Numbered from the stretch's first letter, positions 1 through 6,248 are shown. The stretch is DNA of 8,391 bases from an uncultured Eubacterium sp. (GCA_947367725.1 CANBFZ010000063.1:1-8391), one strand, 5' to 3'. The notes: generated by a model not told the origin, from the letters alone. A program made the numbers and translations.

Positions 1-704
1 AGTTTGGAACGTTCGTACTGGCTGCCTAAAAAACCACCCACCATAATCAGCGCCATTTTATTTACGCCGTTTTCTTCCGCTGCTTTGGCAATCTCTGCCA
101 CTGTCGTGCGGATCACCTTTTCATCAGGCCAGGTTGCCTTGTAGACGATGGCTGCCGGACTATCTGGCGCGTAACCGCCTTCTATGAGCCGCTGTGAAAG
201 TTCCGCCAGCATAGTAGAAGTCAAAAATACCACCATGGTGGCGCCATGGGATGCCAGTTTAGAAATTTCCTCTTTTTCCGGCACCGGCGTTCTGCCCGCC
301 ATTCTGGTGAGAATCACGGTCTGACTGACGCCCGGCAGTGTATATTCCGCATTGAGCGCCGCCGCCGCCCCGATAAAGGAGCTGACGCCTGGTACGGAAA
401 CGTATTCCATCGCTTCGCTGTCCAGAATATCCATCTGCTCCCGGATCGCGCCGTAAATACAAGGGTCGCCCGTATGCAGCCGCACCACTTCTTTCCCTTT
501 ATTTTCTTTCATGACGGCAATGACTTCTTCCAAAGTCATCTTGGCGCTGTCATAGATTTTGCAGCTTTCTTTCGCATAGTCTAAAAGCGCAGGATTCACC
601 AGGGAACCGGCATAGATGATTACGTCTGCCTGTTTCAAAAGTTCCGCGCCTCTTACTGTAATCAAATCCGCAGCGCCTGGTCCTGCTCCGATAAAATAAA
701 TCAT
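1..704 (-). CDS. cbiF: Cobalt-precorrin-4 C11-methyltransferase, 3' end outside window
   Basis: This is a SAM-dependent methyltransferase of the tetrapyrrole methylase family. It methylates C11 of cobalt-precorrin-4 in anaerobic (cobalt-early) cobalamin synthesis, in the cytoplasm. The start is ATG at 704-702, and 234 complete codons are visible with no stop before the window edge, so perhaps 15-25 residues are missing given the family's usual length of about 250. Visible motifs: MIYFIGAGPGAADLIT (1-16), the N-terminal SAM-site glycine loop; YAGSLVNPALL (31-41), typical of CbiF/CobM; HTGDPCIYGA (77-86); VPGVSSFIGAAAALN (104-118); and LTRMAGRTPVP (132-142). It starts 3 nt after the cbiL stop, and the Shine-Dalgarno sequence AAGGAG lies in the cbiL tail, which suggests translational coupling. 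The aerobic counterpart is CobM; neighbouring cbiD favours the anaerobic name. Confidence 0.93.
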   Translation of the reverse strand, partial: MIYFIGAGPGAADLITVRGAELLKQADVIIYAGSLVNPALLDYAKESCKIYDSAKMTLEEVIAVMKENKGKEVVRLHTGDPCIYGAIREQMDILDSEAMEYVSVPGVSSFIGAAAALNAEYTLPGVSQTVILTRMAGRTPVPEKEEISKLASHGATMVVFLTSTMLAELSQRLIEGGYAPDSPAAIVYKATWPDEKVIRTTVAEIAKAAEENGVNKMALIMVGGFLGSQYERSK

Positions 705-707
705 AGT

Positions 708-1394
708 TTAGTTCTCCTTCTGTCTGTCTTCTGACGGAATCACAATCAAGGAAAAATAGCTTGACTGTTCCTTCAATTCATTTAAATTGTGATACACTTT
801 TTCATGTTCCATGGTGGCGCATTCCACCATCATGGCGTTTTGCGCTGCCAACTGTTCTTTCAGCTTCATAATGGTTTTACCTGACTTCATCAAAACCCTG
901 GTACCGGCAAGCTCACCCGCCTGGTCCCCTTTATAGGTCGCCGGTATCACATGCAGCATTTCGTCTCGTTCACAAAGCGAAGTATTCAGACTTGCGGCTG
1001 CTCCGCAAAAAGACGGAATCCCCGGCACGATTGCGGTATCATACCCCTTATTTGTCAGTCTGCGGTGCACATACATGACCGTACTGTAAATGGAAGGATC
1101 ACCCAGGGTCAGAAACGCTACCGTTTTCCCCTCGTCCAAAAGCGCTGCAATATCTGCCGCGGACTGGTCGTGATAACGATCCAATTCTTCTTGATCCTTA
1201 ATCATGGGCATATTGCATTCTAACAGGGTTTTTCCCTCGATATAGTTTCTGGTAATTTTTAAGGCGATATTTTCCGACGCGCCGCTCTTTGGCAGTGCGA
1301 TGACATCACTTTCCTCCATGATACGAATTGCCTTTACTGTAAGCAGTTCCGGATCTCCCGGTCCTACACCGACTGCATAAAATTTTCCTCTCAT
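708..1394 (-). CDS. cbiL: Cobalt-precorrin-2 (cobalt-factor II) C20-methyltransferase
   Basis: This protein of 228 residues, normal for the family, adds a methyl group from SAM to C20 of the cobalt-bound precorrin-2 macrocycle, an early step of corrin synthesis. Tetrapyrrole methylase motifs appear in order: FYAVGVGPGDPELLTVKA (5-22), DVIALPKSG (30-38), LTLGDPSIYST (95-105) and VPGIPSFCGAAASLN (123-137). The LGDPSIYST block and the VIALPK segment distinguish CbiL/CobI from the C11 and C17 enzymes. The ATG at 1394-1392 overlaps the cbiD stop as ATGA, so the two genes are probably translationally coupled. It is the second gene of the riboswitch-led operon. The aerobic homologue CobI is very similar; the anaerobic assignment rests on adjacent cbiD. 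Confidence 0.93.
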   Translation of the reverse strand: MRGKFYAVGVGPGDPELLTVKAIRIMEESDVIALPKSGASENIALKITRNYIEGKTLLECNMPMIKDQEELDRYHDQSAADIAALLDEGKTVAFLTLGDPSIYSTVMYVHRRLTNKGYDTAIVPGIPSFCGAAASLNTSLCERDEMLHVIPATYKGDQAGELAGTRVLMKSGKTIMKLKEQLAAQNAMMVECATMEHEKVYHNLNELKEQSSYFSLIVIPSEDRQKEN

Positions 1395-2542
1395 ACTTTT
1401 CTTTCATCCTTTCGTATGGCTTCTGCAAGCCGGTCCGCACCGGCGCTTTTCATCACATGATTTCGATCTCCCGTAAACAGAATGACTTCGATCTTCGTTT
1501 CCTCTTTCAGTCGAAAACCTAGGTGATACAATATCTTTTCTAAAATTGCTGCCTTGACTGCCCCATAGTATGGTTTTTCTTTCAAAAGGTCAAATGCCTG
1601 ATCTGTGGTAACGCACTGCATGATGCGATGTACAGTCTCTCCGTCAGCACCGCAGATGGCGCTGTGTACACCGATGACTTCCATCCTGGCATCCGCATAA
1701 GCAGAGTGGGTATTCATAACGCCTGCGGCAATCTTGATGAGTTTACCGGTATGTCCCACCAGCAATACCTCTTGAAATCCCTTGTATTTGATATAGTCCA
1801 GCGCCTCGCCAATATAGTTGGAGACAGGCACCGCACGTTCAATCTCAAGATGCAAGGATTCCCTGCAAAAATCTCTGCCATAATTACCCGGCGCAATCAG
1901 AATCCGCTTCGGATTTTCGGCATACTGCTTGTCAATGACTGCTTTGATGGTATCTACCAGCGCTTTCTCGCTCATAGGATCGACAATGCCGGTGGTGCCC
2001 AGGATAGAAATTCCCCCTACGATCCCCAATCTGGGATTGTAGGTCTTCTTCGCGATTTCCACGCCGCTCGGTACGGAAATCACCACTTCCAGTCCTTCCT
2101 GCGCCAGATCAAAGCCGTTTTTCTTCGCAATCCTTTGCAGATTTTCTTTGATCATACGCCGCGGCACCGGATTGATCGCCGCCTCGCCTACCGGAATCTT
2201 AAGGCCCTTTGCCGTTACAGTTCCGACACCGACGCCACCTCTGATGCAAATACCTGGCTGCTTTGCCTTTGTGACCGCAGCGAAAATCTCCGCGCCGTGG
2301 GTCGCATCCGGGTCGTCTCCCCCGTCTTTGGTGACGCAACAGCTGACAGAGGATTTGCTTCTATCAATTTGTCCGATGCCAAAGGTAGCCTGCTCTCCGC
2401 CGGGCAGTGTAATCACGGCGTCAATTACCGCAGTATCTGTCAGCAACATTTGTGCTGCCGCCGCAGCTGCCGCTGTCGCACAGCTTCCCGTGGTAAATCC
2501 ATACCGCAGCGCTTTTCCATTTTTTACTGTATATTTTTCCAT
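1391..2542 (-). CDS. cbiD: Cobalt-precorrin-5B C1-methyltransferase CbiD
   Basis: CbiD methylates C1 of cobalt-precorrin-5B and is a hallmark of the anaerobic cobalamin pathway. From the ATG at 2542-2540 it has 383 residues, within the family range. Conserved blocks: LRYGFTTGSCATAAAAAA (12-29), the N-terminal signature; DGGDDPDATHG (73-83); GGVGVGTVTAKGL (102-114); NPVPRRMI (124-131); SVPSGVEIAKKTYNPRLGIV (156-175) running into GGISILGTTGIVDPMSE (176-192); and GHTGKLIKIAAGVMNTHS (263-280). An in-frame GTG at 2590-2588 would add 16 residues, but it sits on the U-tract side of the leader terminator and the extension shows no family sequence, so I reject it. The ribosome site is weak (GTGAGAAC just upstream). 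It is the first gene of the operon, behind a cobalamin riboswitch, and its stop overlaps the cbiL start. Confidence 0.96.
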   Translation of the reverse strand: MEKYTVKNGKALRYGFTTGSCATAAAAAAAQMLLTDTAVIDAVITLPGGEQATFGIGQIDRSKSSVSCCVTKDGGDDPDATHGAEIFAAVTKAKQPGICIRGGVGVGTVTAKGLKIPVGEAAINPVPRRMIKENLQRIAKKNGFDLAQEGLEVVISVPSGVEIAKKTYNPRLGIVGGISILGTTGIVDPMSEKALVDTIKAVIDKQYAENPKRILIAPGNYGRDFCRESLHLEIERAVPVSNYIGEALDYIKYKGFQEVLLVGHTGKLIKIAAGVMNTHSAYADARMEVIGVHSAICGADGETVHRIMQCVTTDQAFDLLKEKPYYGAVKAAILEKILYHLGFRLKEETKIEVILFTGDRNHVMKSAGADRLAEAIRKDERKV

Positions 2543-2590
2543 GTCGTTCTCACGATCTTCTTTCTGCCGCGCAAACGTTCGGCGGCACAC

Positions 2591-2616
2591 AAAAACCCGA
2601 ATCCACAGGATTCGGG
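2591..2616 (-). terminator. Intrinsic terminator in the cbi leader (attenuator)
   Basis: On the minus strand, CCCGAATCC and GGATTCGGG form a perfect 9-bp stem around a 3-nt TGT loop (2596-2616), followed at once by five T (2595-2591). It lies between the riboswitch and cbiD, where a ligand-controlled terminator is expected. Its 5' arm and loop (2604-2611) can alternatively pair with 2675-2682. High cobalamin should favour this terminator; that direction is inferred from the riboswitch class. Confidence 0.9.
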
Positions 2617-2674
2617 CTCAATATCATATCTACAGGTATCCAGAAATACACCTCAATATTAACCTAAAACTCAT

Positions 2675-2682
2675 ATCCTGTG
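2675..2682 (-). promoter_or_regulatory. Candidate antiterminator strand
   Basis: The minus-strand octamer CACAGGAT is the exact reverse complement of ATCCTGTG at 2611-2604, which covers part of the terminator's 5' arm, its loop and the first base of its 3' arm. Adding a U-G wobble gives nine pairs. Pairing here would break the terminator stem and let transcription reach cbiD. The octamer sits 12 nt downstream of the 3' strand of riboswitch helix P1. How P1 formation would block this pairing is not obvious from the primary sequence. Confidence 0.5.
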
Positions 2683-2694
2683 ACTTTTATGGTC

Positions 2695-2872
2695 AAATAT
2701 TGGGACGTTTTCCGACTCTGACGTCTTTGCTCTTCTGTGCAGCCTTCCCAAGAAAACCGATTTCTCAGTGACTGATACACAATCTCGCACAAAAAGCTCT
2801 GTCATTACGGCAGCAGGACTGTTCAGGACTCTCACCTGATTCCATATTACAACTCATCGTAAACCAATATTT
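2695..2872 (-). promoter_or_regulatory. Cobalamin (B12) riboswitch aptamer
   Basis: A 178-nt aptamer in the cbi leader, read on the minus strand. P1 is closed by AAATATTGG (2872-2864) and CCAATATTT (2703-2695), nine perfect pairs. Inside are conserved blocks of the class: GGAATCAGGTGAGAGTCC (2843-2826), carrying the GGTGNNAGTCC core; CCTGCTGCCGTAATG (2817-2803); TTGGGAAGGCTG (around 2755-2744); and CGTCAGAGTCGGAAAACG (2723-2706). It should bind cobalamin and lower expression of cbiD, cbiL and cbiF through the downstream terminator. The sub-class and exact ligand form (adenosyl- or another cobalamin) were not determined. Confidence 0.92.
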
Positions 2873-2893
2873 ATCACTATGCTCTTTCTATTT

Positions 2894-2922
2894 ATTATAG
2901 TCTATCCGAAGCGGGCTGTCAA
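2894..2922 (-). promoter_or_regulatory. Sigma-A type promoter of the cbi operon
   Basis: On the minus strand there is a perfect TTGACA (2922-2917), a 17-nt spacer and a perfect TATAAT (2899-2894). Transcription should begin near 2887, about 15 nt before riboswitch P1, giving a leader of about 345 nt before the cbiD ATG. A full-consensus promoter fits a system in which control is exerted by the riboswitch rather than by initiation. Confidence 0.88.
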
Positions 2923-2991
2923 TAGGAAGATAGCGCAGTTCCGCGGCGGATGGAGCTGCTGGGCTTAGCGAAACGATCTGGCAAGAACAAT

Positions 2992-3314
2992 GTTGTGCAT
3001 CAATCTCAAAATTTCAATCATCTGCACAACCAACATCATCTACTGTTGTGCAAAATAGCATGGTTAAGATAGGCTATGCACAATTACCCTGTTCTTACGA
3101 GCATGAAAGCAATAAAAAGTTGTGCAATTATATACACTTTCGCCTATTTTGCACAACTTTTGTAGTTTATTTTTACTATGCACGCATTAACACGTGTACA
3201 ATGCAAGCTGCAATCGCCAAAAGTTGTGCATCACTCTAAAGAAAAAGACATCTTGCACAACCCGCAGCTTCTAGCGTTGTGCAAATCGCTCTGTTTTGCA
3301 AACATCTGCACAAC
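2992..3314. repeat. Array of ten alternating inverted 8-bp repeats (five pairs)
   Basis: The octamer GTTGTGCA (plus) and its complement TGCACAAC alternate strictly along this gene-free stretch. Plus copies: 2992-2999, 3045-3052, 3119-3126, 3223-3230, 3276-3283. Minus copies: 3023-3030, 3077-3084 (last base T, not C), 3150-3157, 3254-3261, 3307-3314. They form five inverted pairs with interiors of 23, 24, 23, 23 and 23 nt, so the half-sites start 31-32 bp apart, close to three helical turns. Gaps between pairs are 14, 34, 65 and 14 nt. Interiors differ in sequence but keep their length. No protein-coding gene is credible here. The array lies downstream of the Nudix gene and about 70 bp upstream of the cbi -35 box. 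It could be a protein-binding array, a series of RNA hairpins, or a BIME-like dispersed repeat. Its function is unknown to me. Confidence 0.93.
3114..3161 (-). terminator. Possible terminator: longest hairpin of the array
   Basis: The third pair of the array extends to a perfect 13-bp stem (3115-3127 with 3149-3161) around a 21-nt loop. Read on the minus strand it ends in five T (3118-3114) and so could end transcription from miaB and the Nudix gene. The plus side is also T-rich. The stem has few G-C pairs and the loop is long, so efficiency is doubtful. No better terminator is visible between the Nudix stop and the cbi promoter. Confidence 0.35.
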
Positions 3315-3334
3315 TTTCAAAAAATGTGGCGGGC

Positions 3335-3901
3335 TTACACGCGCCCCATCAACTTCTCATACACCCATTTCATCATCCACGGCTCGCTGACATACGCCGC
3401 TACCTGATTCGCGGCAATCCACTGCACGCCGCTGTTCTCGTCAGGTTTCACCATCAATTTCTGCCCTTCATCTGCCTGCAGAAGATAGGTCAAATTGAAA
3501 TGTAGATGGGACGGTACGTAAACGCCCCGTTTCAGATGTCCCTCTACCGTAATAATCTCTAGCGAAATCGGCGCTCTGCGTAGAAAATCAATGTTCGTCA
3601 CACCGGTTTCTTCCTTTGCCTCTCGCAGCGCCACCGCTGCCAGATCCGGCTCGCCATCGGCATGACCGCCTGTCCAAGACCAGGAATTGTAAAGATTGTG
3701 GTAGACCATAAGAAATTTATCGAAATCTCCATTGACAATCCATGCAGACGCCGTAAAATGGGCAATTAGATTTTCCCGCAGCAGGCAATTATCGTTCTCC
3801 CGCAGAAATTTCAGCATCACTTCTCGATCCCGTTCCTCCTGCTCACAGCTGGGCGCAAAATCCGCAATCGCAGCAGAAAGCTTTCTCAGTTTTGGGTTCA
3901 T
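3335..3901 (-). CDS. Nudix hydrolase
   Basis: A 188-residue cytoplasmic Nudix-family hydrolase, expected to cleave a nucleoside diphosphate linked to another group; the substrate cannot be told from sequence. The Nudix box lies at about 78-101: GGHADGEPDLAAVAL followed by REAKEETGV, with the metal-binding REXXEE at 93-98. The first glutamate of the canonical GX5EX7REUXEEXGU pattern is replaced: counting from Gly79, that position is Pro85, with Glu84 one residue earlier. The N-terminal ~45 residues form a charged helical region outside the box. The ATG (3901-3899) overlaps the miaB stop as ATGA, and AAGGAG lies 7-8 nt upstream inside miaB, so the gene is probably translated by coupling to miaB. 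It is the last gene before the inverted-repeat array. Confidence 0.9.
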   Translation of the reverse strand: MNPKLRKLSAAIADFAPSCEQEERDREVMLKFLRENDNCLLRENLIAHFTASAWIVNGDFDKFLMVYHNLYNSWSWTGGHADGEPDLAAVALREAKEETGVTNIDFLRRAPISLEIITVEGHLKRGVYVPSHLHFNLTYLLQADEGQKLMVKPDENSGVQWIAANQVAAYVSEPWMMKWVYEKLMGRV

Positions 3902-5214
3902 AGAACCTCTCCTTCCAGACTAAAGGTATTGCTCTTTGTGATTTTTACCTCGATGACCTGTCCTGTCATATGCGGTTCCCCGCGGAAGTTCACCAGCTTA
4001 AATCCATCCGTTCTGCCTGCAAAAGTCTTGCTGCCGGTTTTCGCCGGTCCTTCTACCAGTACCTGCTGCACCGTTCCCACATAAGCAGCATTCTTCTCCG
4101 CACTGATGCTGTTCACCAATTCCACCAGACGGTTAAATCGCTGGTGTTTCACTTCTTCTGGTATCTGGTCTTCGTATTTTTCTGCCGGCGTACCCTTTCT
4201 GATCGAGTACAGGAATGTAAAGGCAGAATCATAGCGAACCCGGCGAATTAAATCCAGCGTTTCTTCAAAATCTACTTCTGTTTCCCCTGGAAATCCAACA
4301 ATGATATCCGTAGACATGGTAATGCCCGGTACAGCAGCCTTCAGTTTTTCCACAAGCGCCAGATACTGCGCTTTATCATAGTGTCGATTCATCGCTTTGA
4401 GAATCCGGCTGCTGCCTGACTGTACCGGCAGATGAATGTTCTTGCAAAGCTTATGGCAGTCCACAAACGCCTGTATCAGCTTATCAGATAAATCTTTCGG
4501 ATGGGAAGTCATAAAGCGAATCCGTGCAAGTCCTTCAATTTCGTTGAGCATGTACAGCAAATCTGCAAAATCTACACCGCCCTCGCCACGATAAGAGTTG
4601 ACATTCTGGCCCAGCAGCATGATTTCTTTCACACCGTCAGCTACAAGCGCCTGTACTTCCCTGCAGATTTCTGCAGGTTTTCGGCTCCGCTCCCTGCCCC
4701 TTGTATACGGTACGATGCAGTACGTACAAAAATTATTGCATCCAAACATGATATTGACAAGAGCCTTGCTATGGTGCAGTCGCTTCGCCGGCAGTCCTTC
4801 TACGATCTCGCCGCCGTCGGGCCAGATTTCCACCTGCTTCTTCTTCTCCCGGAGGGCGTTGTCAATCAGTTCCGGAAACTGATGAATATTATGGGTTCCG
4901 AAGATAATATCCACCCACGGATATTTTGCCTTAATCGTATCGATGACATGCTGCTGCTGCATCATACAGCCGCAGACACAGACCAGGAAATTCGGATCCT
5001 CCTTCTTTCTGTGTTTCAGCTGCCCCAATGTGCCGAAAAATCGCTTGTCCGCATTATCCCGTACACTGCAGGTATTGATAATGGCAACGTCAGCATCTTT
5101 TCGTTCCTTCACCGGCGTAAAGCCTTTTTCTAACAGCATACCTGCCATGACTTCGGAGTCGTGCTCGTTCATCTGGCAGCCAAAGGTAGTAATATGAAAT
5201 GTTTTATTTTGCAT
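3898..5214 (-). CDS. miaB: tRNA-2-methylthio-N6-dimethylallyladenosine synthase MiaB
   Basis: A radical-SAM methylthiotransferase that adds a methylthio group to C2 of N6-isopentenyladenosine at position 37 of tRNAs reading UNN codons. It has 438 residues, the usual length. The N-terminal UPF0004 domain carries Cys13 (FGCQMNEHDSE), Cys49 (NTCSVRDNADKR) and Cys83 (CVCGCMMQQ) for the auxiliary 4Fe-4S cluster. The radical-SAM motif CNNFCTYC has Cys159, Cys163 and Cys166, followed by VPYTRGRERSR. LGQNVNSY (201-208), HLPVQSGSSRILKAMNR (261-277) and DIIVGFPGET (303-312) are typical. A TRAM domain fills about 375-438. The RGRERSR segment and LGQNVNSY favour MiaB over MtaB or RimO. The ATG at 5214 has only a weak, distant purine-rich ribosome site (GAGAGAT about 13 nt away), but later ATGs would lose Cys13. 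Confidence 0.95.
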   Translation of the reverse strand: MQNKTFHITTFGCQMNEHDSEVMAGMLLEKGFTPVKERKDADVAIINTCSVRDNADKRFFGTLGQLKHRKKEDPNFLVCVCGCMMQQQHVIDTIKAKYPWVDIIFGTHNIHQFPELIDNALREKKKQVEIWPDGGEIVEGLPAKRLHHSKALVNIMFGCNNFCTYCIVPYTRGRERSRKPAEICREVQALVADGVKEIMLLGQNVNSYRGEGGVDFADLLYMLNEIEGLARIRFMTSHPKDLSDKLIQAFVDCHKLCKNIHLPVQSGSSRILKAMNRHYDKAQYLALVEKLKAAVPGITMSTDIIVGFPGETEVDFEETLDLIRRVRYDSAFTFLYSIRKGTPAEKYEDQIPEEVKHQRFNRLVELVNSISAEKNAAYVGTVQQVLVEGPAKTGSKTFAGRTDGFKLVNFRGEPHMTGQVIEVKITKSNTFSLEGEVL

Positions 5215-5322
5215 AAACTTATTTTTATCTCTCTTTCTGTTTCATTATCCTGCATTGTATTTTCAAACGCTGCCTGTACCACAGCGGATTGCAAATGTTC
5301 CAATTTCCATCAGAATACTTTT

Positions 5323-5351
5323 ATCATACCACAAATACTTGGCTGTTACAA
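5323..5351 (-). promoter_or_regulatory. Probable promoter of miaB and the Nudix gene
   Basis: On the minus strand TTGTAA (5351-5346), a 17-nt spacer and TATGAT (5328-5323), with TGG just before the -10 as an extended -10 element. Transcription would start near 5316, leaving an untranslated leader of about 100 nt before miaB. The -35 lies in a small hairpin (GTTAC/GTAAC). Confidence 0.65.
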
Positions 5352-5431
5352 TTTTTTTAGTAACGGTATATATGATCTGATCTTGAAAGTTTCATATAAA
5401 CATACTAGCCCTGGCTTTCTCAATCTATGTG

Positions 5432-5440
5432 TGTTACAAT
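5432..5440 (+). promoter_or_regulatory. Possible extended -10 promoter of the alpha/beta hydrolase gene
   Basis: TGT-TACAAT on the plus strand, 28 nt before the hydrolase ATG, fits an extended -10 element with no recognisable -35. An alternative plus-strand promoter is TTACAA at 5346-5351 with TATATG 17 nt later. That one overlaps the miaB -35 and would make the region truly bidirectional. I cannot choose between them. Confidence 0.4.
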
Positions 5441-5468
5441 TTCAGTATCTAAAAAAGGGAGACAAGCG

Positions 5469-6230
5469 ATGAAACATACAGAAATCAAGCGGATTATACC
5501 AGAAAGCAAGGCTGTCATACTTTTTATTCACGGAATCTTAGGCACACCTGCCCAGTTTCAGCTTCTTTATCCGCTGATTCCAAATCAGATTTCATATATT
5601 TCGCTCCTGCTTCCTGGTCACGGAAAAAACGTTGAAGATTTTTCCCATGCTTCCATGGCGCAGTGGAAAAAATACGTAGAAAGTACCTTGCAGCAGCTTG
5701 CTGCAGACTATGACAGTGTTTTCATCTGCGCCCATTCCATGGGCACCCTCTTTGCCATAGAAAGCGCGCTGCACTTTCCGGCGAAAGTGAAAGGGCTTTT
5801 TCTTCTGGGCGTTCCTCTTCGAATCCACCTGCTTCCGAGTACCGTGTATCATTCGCTGAAATTGGTGTTCAGCAACAGCAGCGCTTCTGATGCGGCAACG
5901 CGTTCCTTTGCCGATGCATGCAGCATCAAGCTGACAAAGAAGCTTTGGAAATATGCGGGATGGATTCCACGGTATCTGGAGCTGTTTAAAGAAATCCACC
6001 ACACCACTTCTAAGATTTCCCTGCTGAATCTGCCCTGCTACGCCGTCCAATCAAAAAAGGACGAACTGGTTTCTATGAAAGCCTGTCGGTCCCTAACAGT
6101 AAACCCGAAAATACGGTTGACTGTGCTGCCTGCTTCTGGGCATTTCCATTATGATGCCAAGGATGTACCGGCGCTGGCCGCTCTATTTCAAGAAGCCTGC
6201 GGAATGATTCTTGAAGCAAGAGATAAGTAA
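5469..6230 (+). CDS. Alpha/beta hydrolase (carboxylesterase or lysophospholipase-like)
   Basis: A 253-residue soluble serine hydrolase of the alpha/beta fold, with no signal peptide. The likely catalytic triad is Ser90 in the nucleophile elbow CAHSMGT (88-92 A-H-S-M-G, a variant of GXSXG), Asp198 in QSKKDELV and His225 in PASGHFHYD. The oxyanion-hole motif FIHGILGTPAQF (19-30) and the LLPGHGKN segment (47-54) match the monoacylglycerol lipase and carboxylesterase branch. The substrate is not predictable, though an acyl ester is most likely. An upstream in-frame ATG at 5427 would add 14 residues, but GGGAG lies at good spacing before the ATG at 5469 and no ribosome site precedes the other. It is divergent from miaB and convergent with the 67-residue gene, whose end is 18 nt away. 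No clear terminator separates them. Confidence 0.88.
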   Translation: MKHTEIKRIIPESKAVILFIHGILGTPAQFQLLYPLIPNQISYISLLLPGHGKNVEDFSHASMAQWKKYVESTLQQLAADYDSVFICAHSMGTLFAIESALHFPAKVKGLFLLGVPLRIHLLPSTVYHSLKLVFSNSSASDAATRSFADACSIKLTKKLWKYAGWIPRYLELFKEIHHTTSKISLLNLPCYAVQSKKDELVSMKACRSLTVNPKIRLTVLPASGHFHYDAKDVPALAALFQEACGMILEARDK

Positions 6231-6248
6231 ACCATGTACCGGTGAATT

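Noticed and set aside
2543..2590. GTG start adding 16 residues to CbiD
   Set aside because: It abuts the U-tract of the leader terminator, and the extension shows no family sequence. CbiD proteins begin close to the ATG at 2542.
1628..2771. Long plus-strand open frames opposite cbiD
   Set aside because: They are antisense shadows of a clearly conserved CbiD and of the riboswitch, with basic, low-complexity translations and no family motifs.
2992..3314. CRISPR array
   Set aside because: Repeats are only 8 bp and alternate in orientation, gaps between pairs vary (14-65 nt), and no cas gene is in the window. CRISPR repeats are longer and directly repeated.
2992..3314. Integron attC sites
   Set aside because: The octamer does not match GTTRRRY / RYYYAAC: the second purine position is T in GTTGTGC. 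There are also no cassette genes between sites.
2992..3314. Replication origin with DnaA boxes
   Set aside because: TTGTGCA does not match TTATNCACA or its complement, and dnaA or dnaN is not adjacent.
2992..3314. A complete MITE or insertion element bounded by the outermost repeats
   Set aside because: The outer octamers are identical to the inner ones, no longer terminal repeat can be found, and the flanks show no target-site duplication.
3048..3390. Short plus-strand open frames across the array
   Set aside because: They are made of the repeats themselves, overlap one another, lack a good ribosome site and have no recognisable protein sequence.
5200..5315. Small minus-strand leader peptide before miaB
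   Set aside because: One 15-codon ATG frame and one longer TTG-started frame exist, but neither has a ribosome site, so coding cannot be supported.
5427..5468. Upstream ATG for the alpha/beta hydrolase
   Set aside because: It overlaps the likely -10 element and has no ribosome site, while the ATG at 5469 has a well-spaced GGGAG.
6231..6248. Shared terminator between the convergent hydrolase and 67-residue genes
   Set aside because: The 18-nt gap and its flanks hold only weak 3-bp complementarity and no stem followed by a T run.
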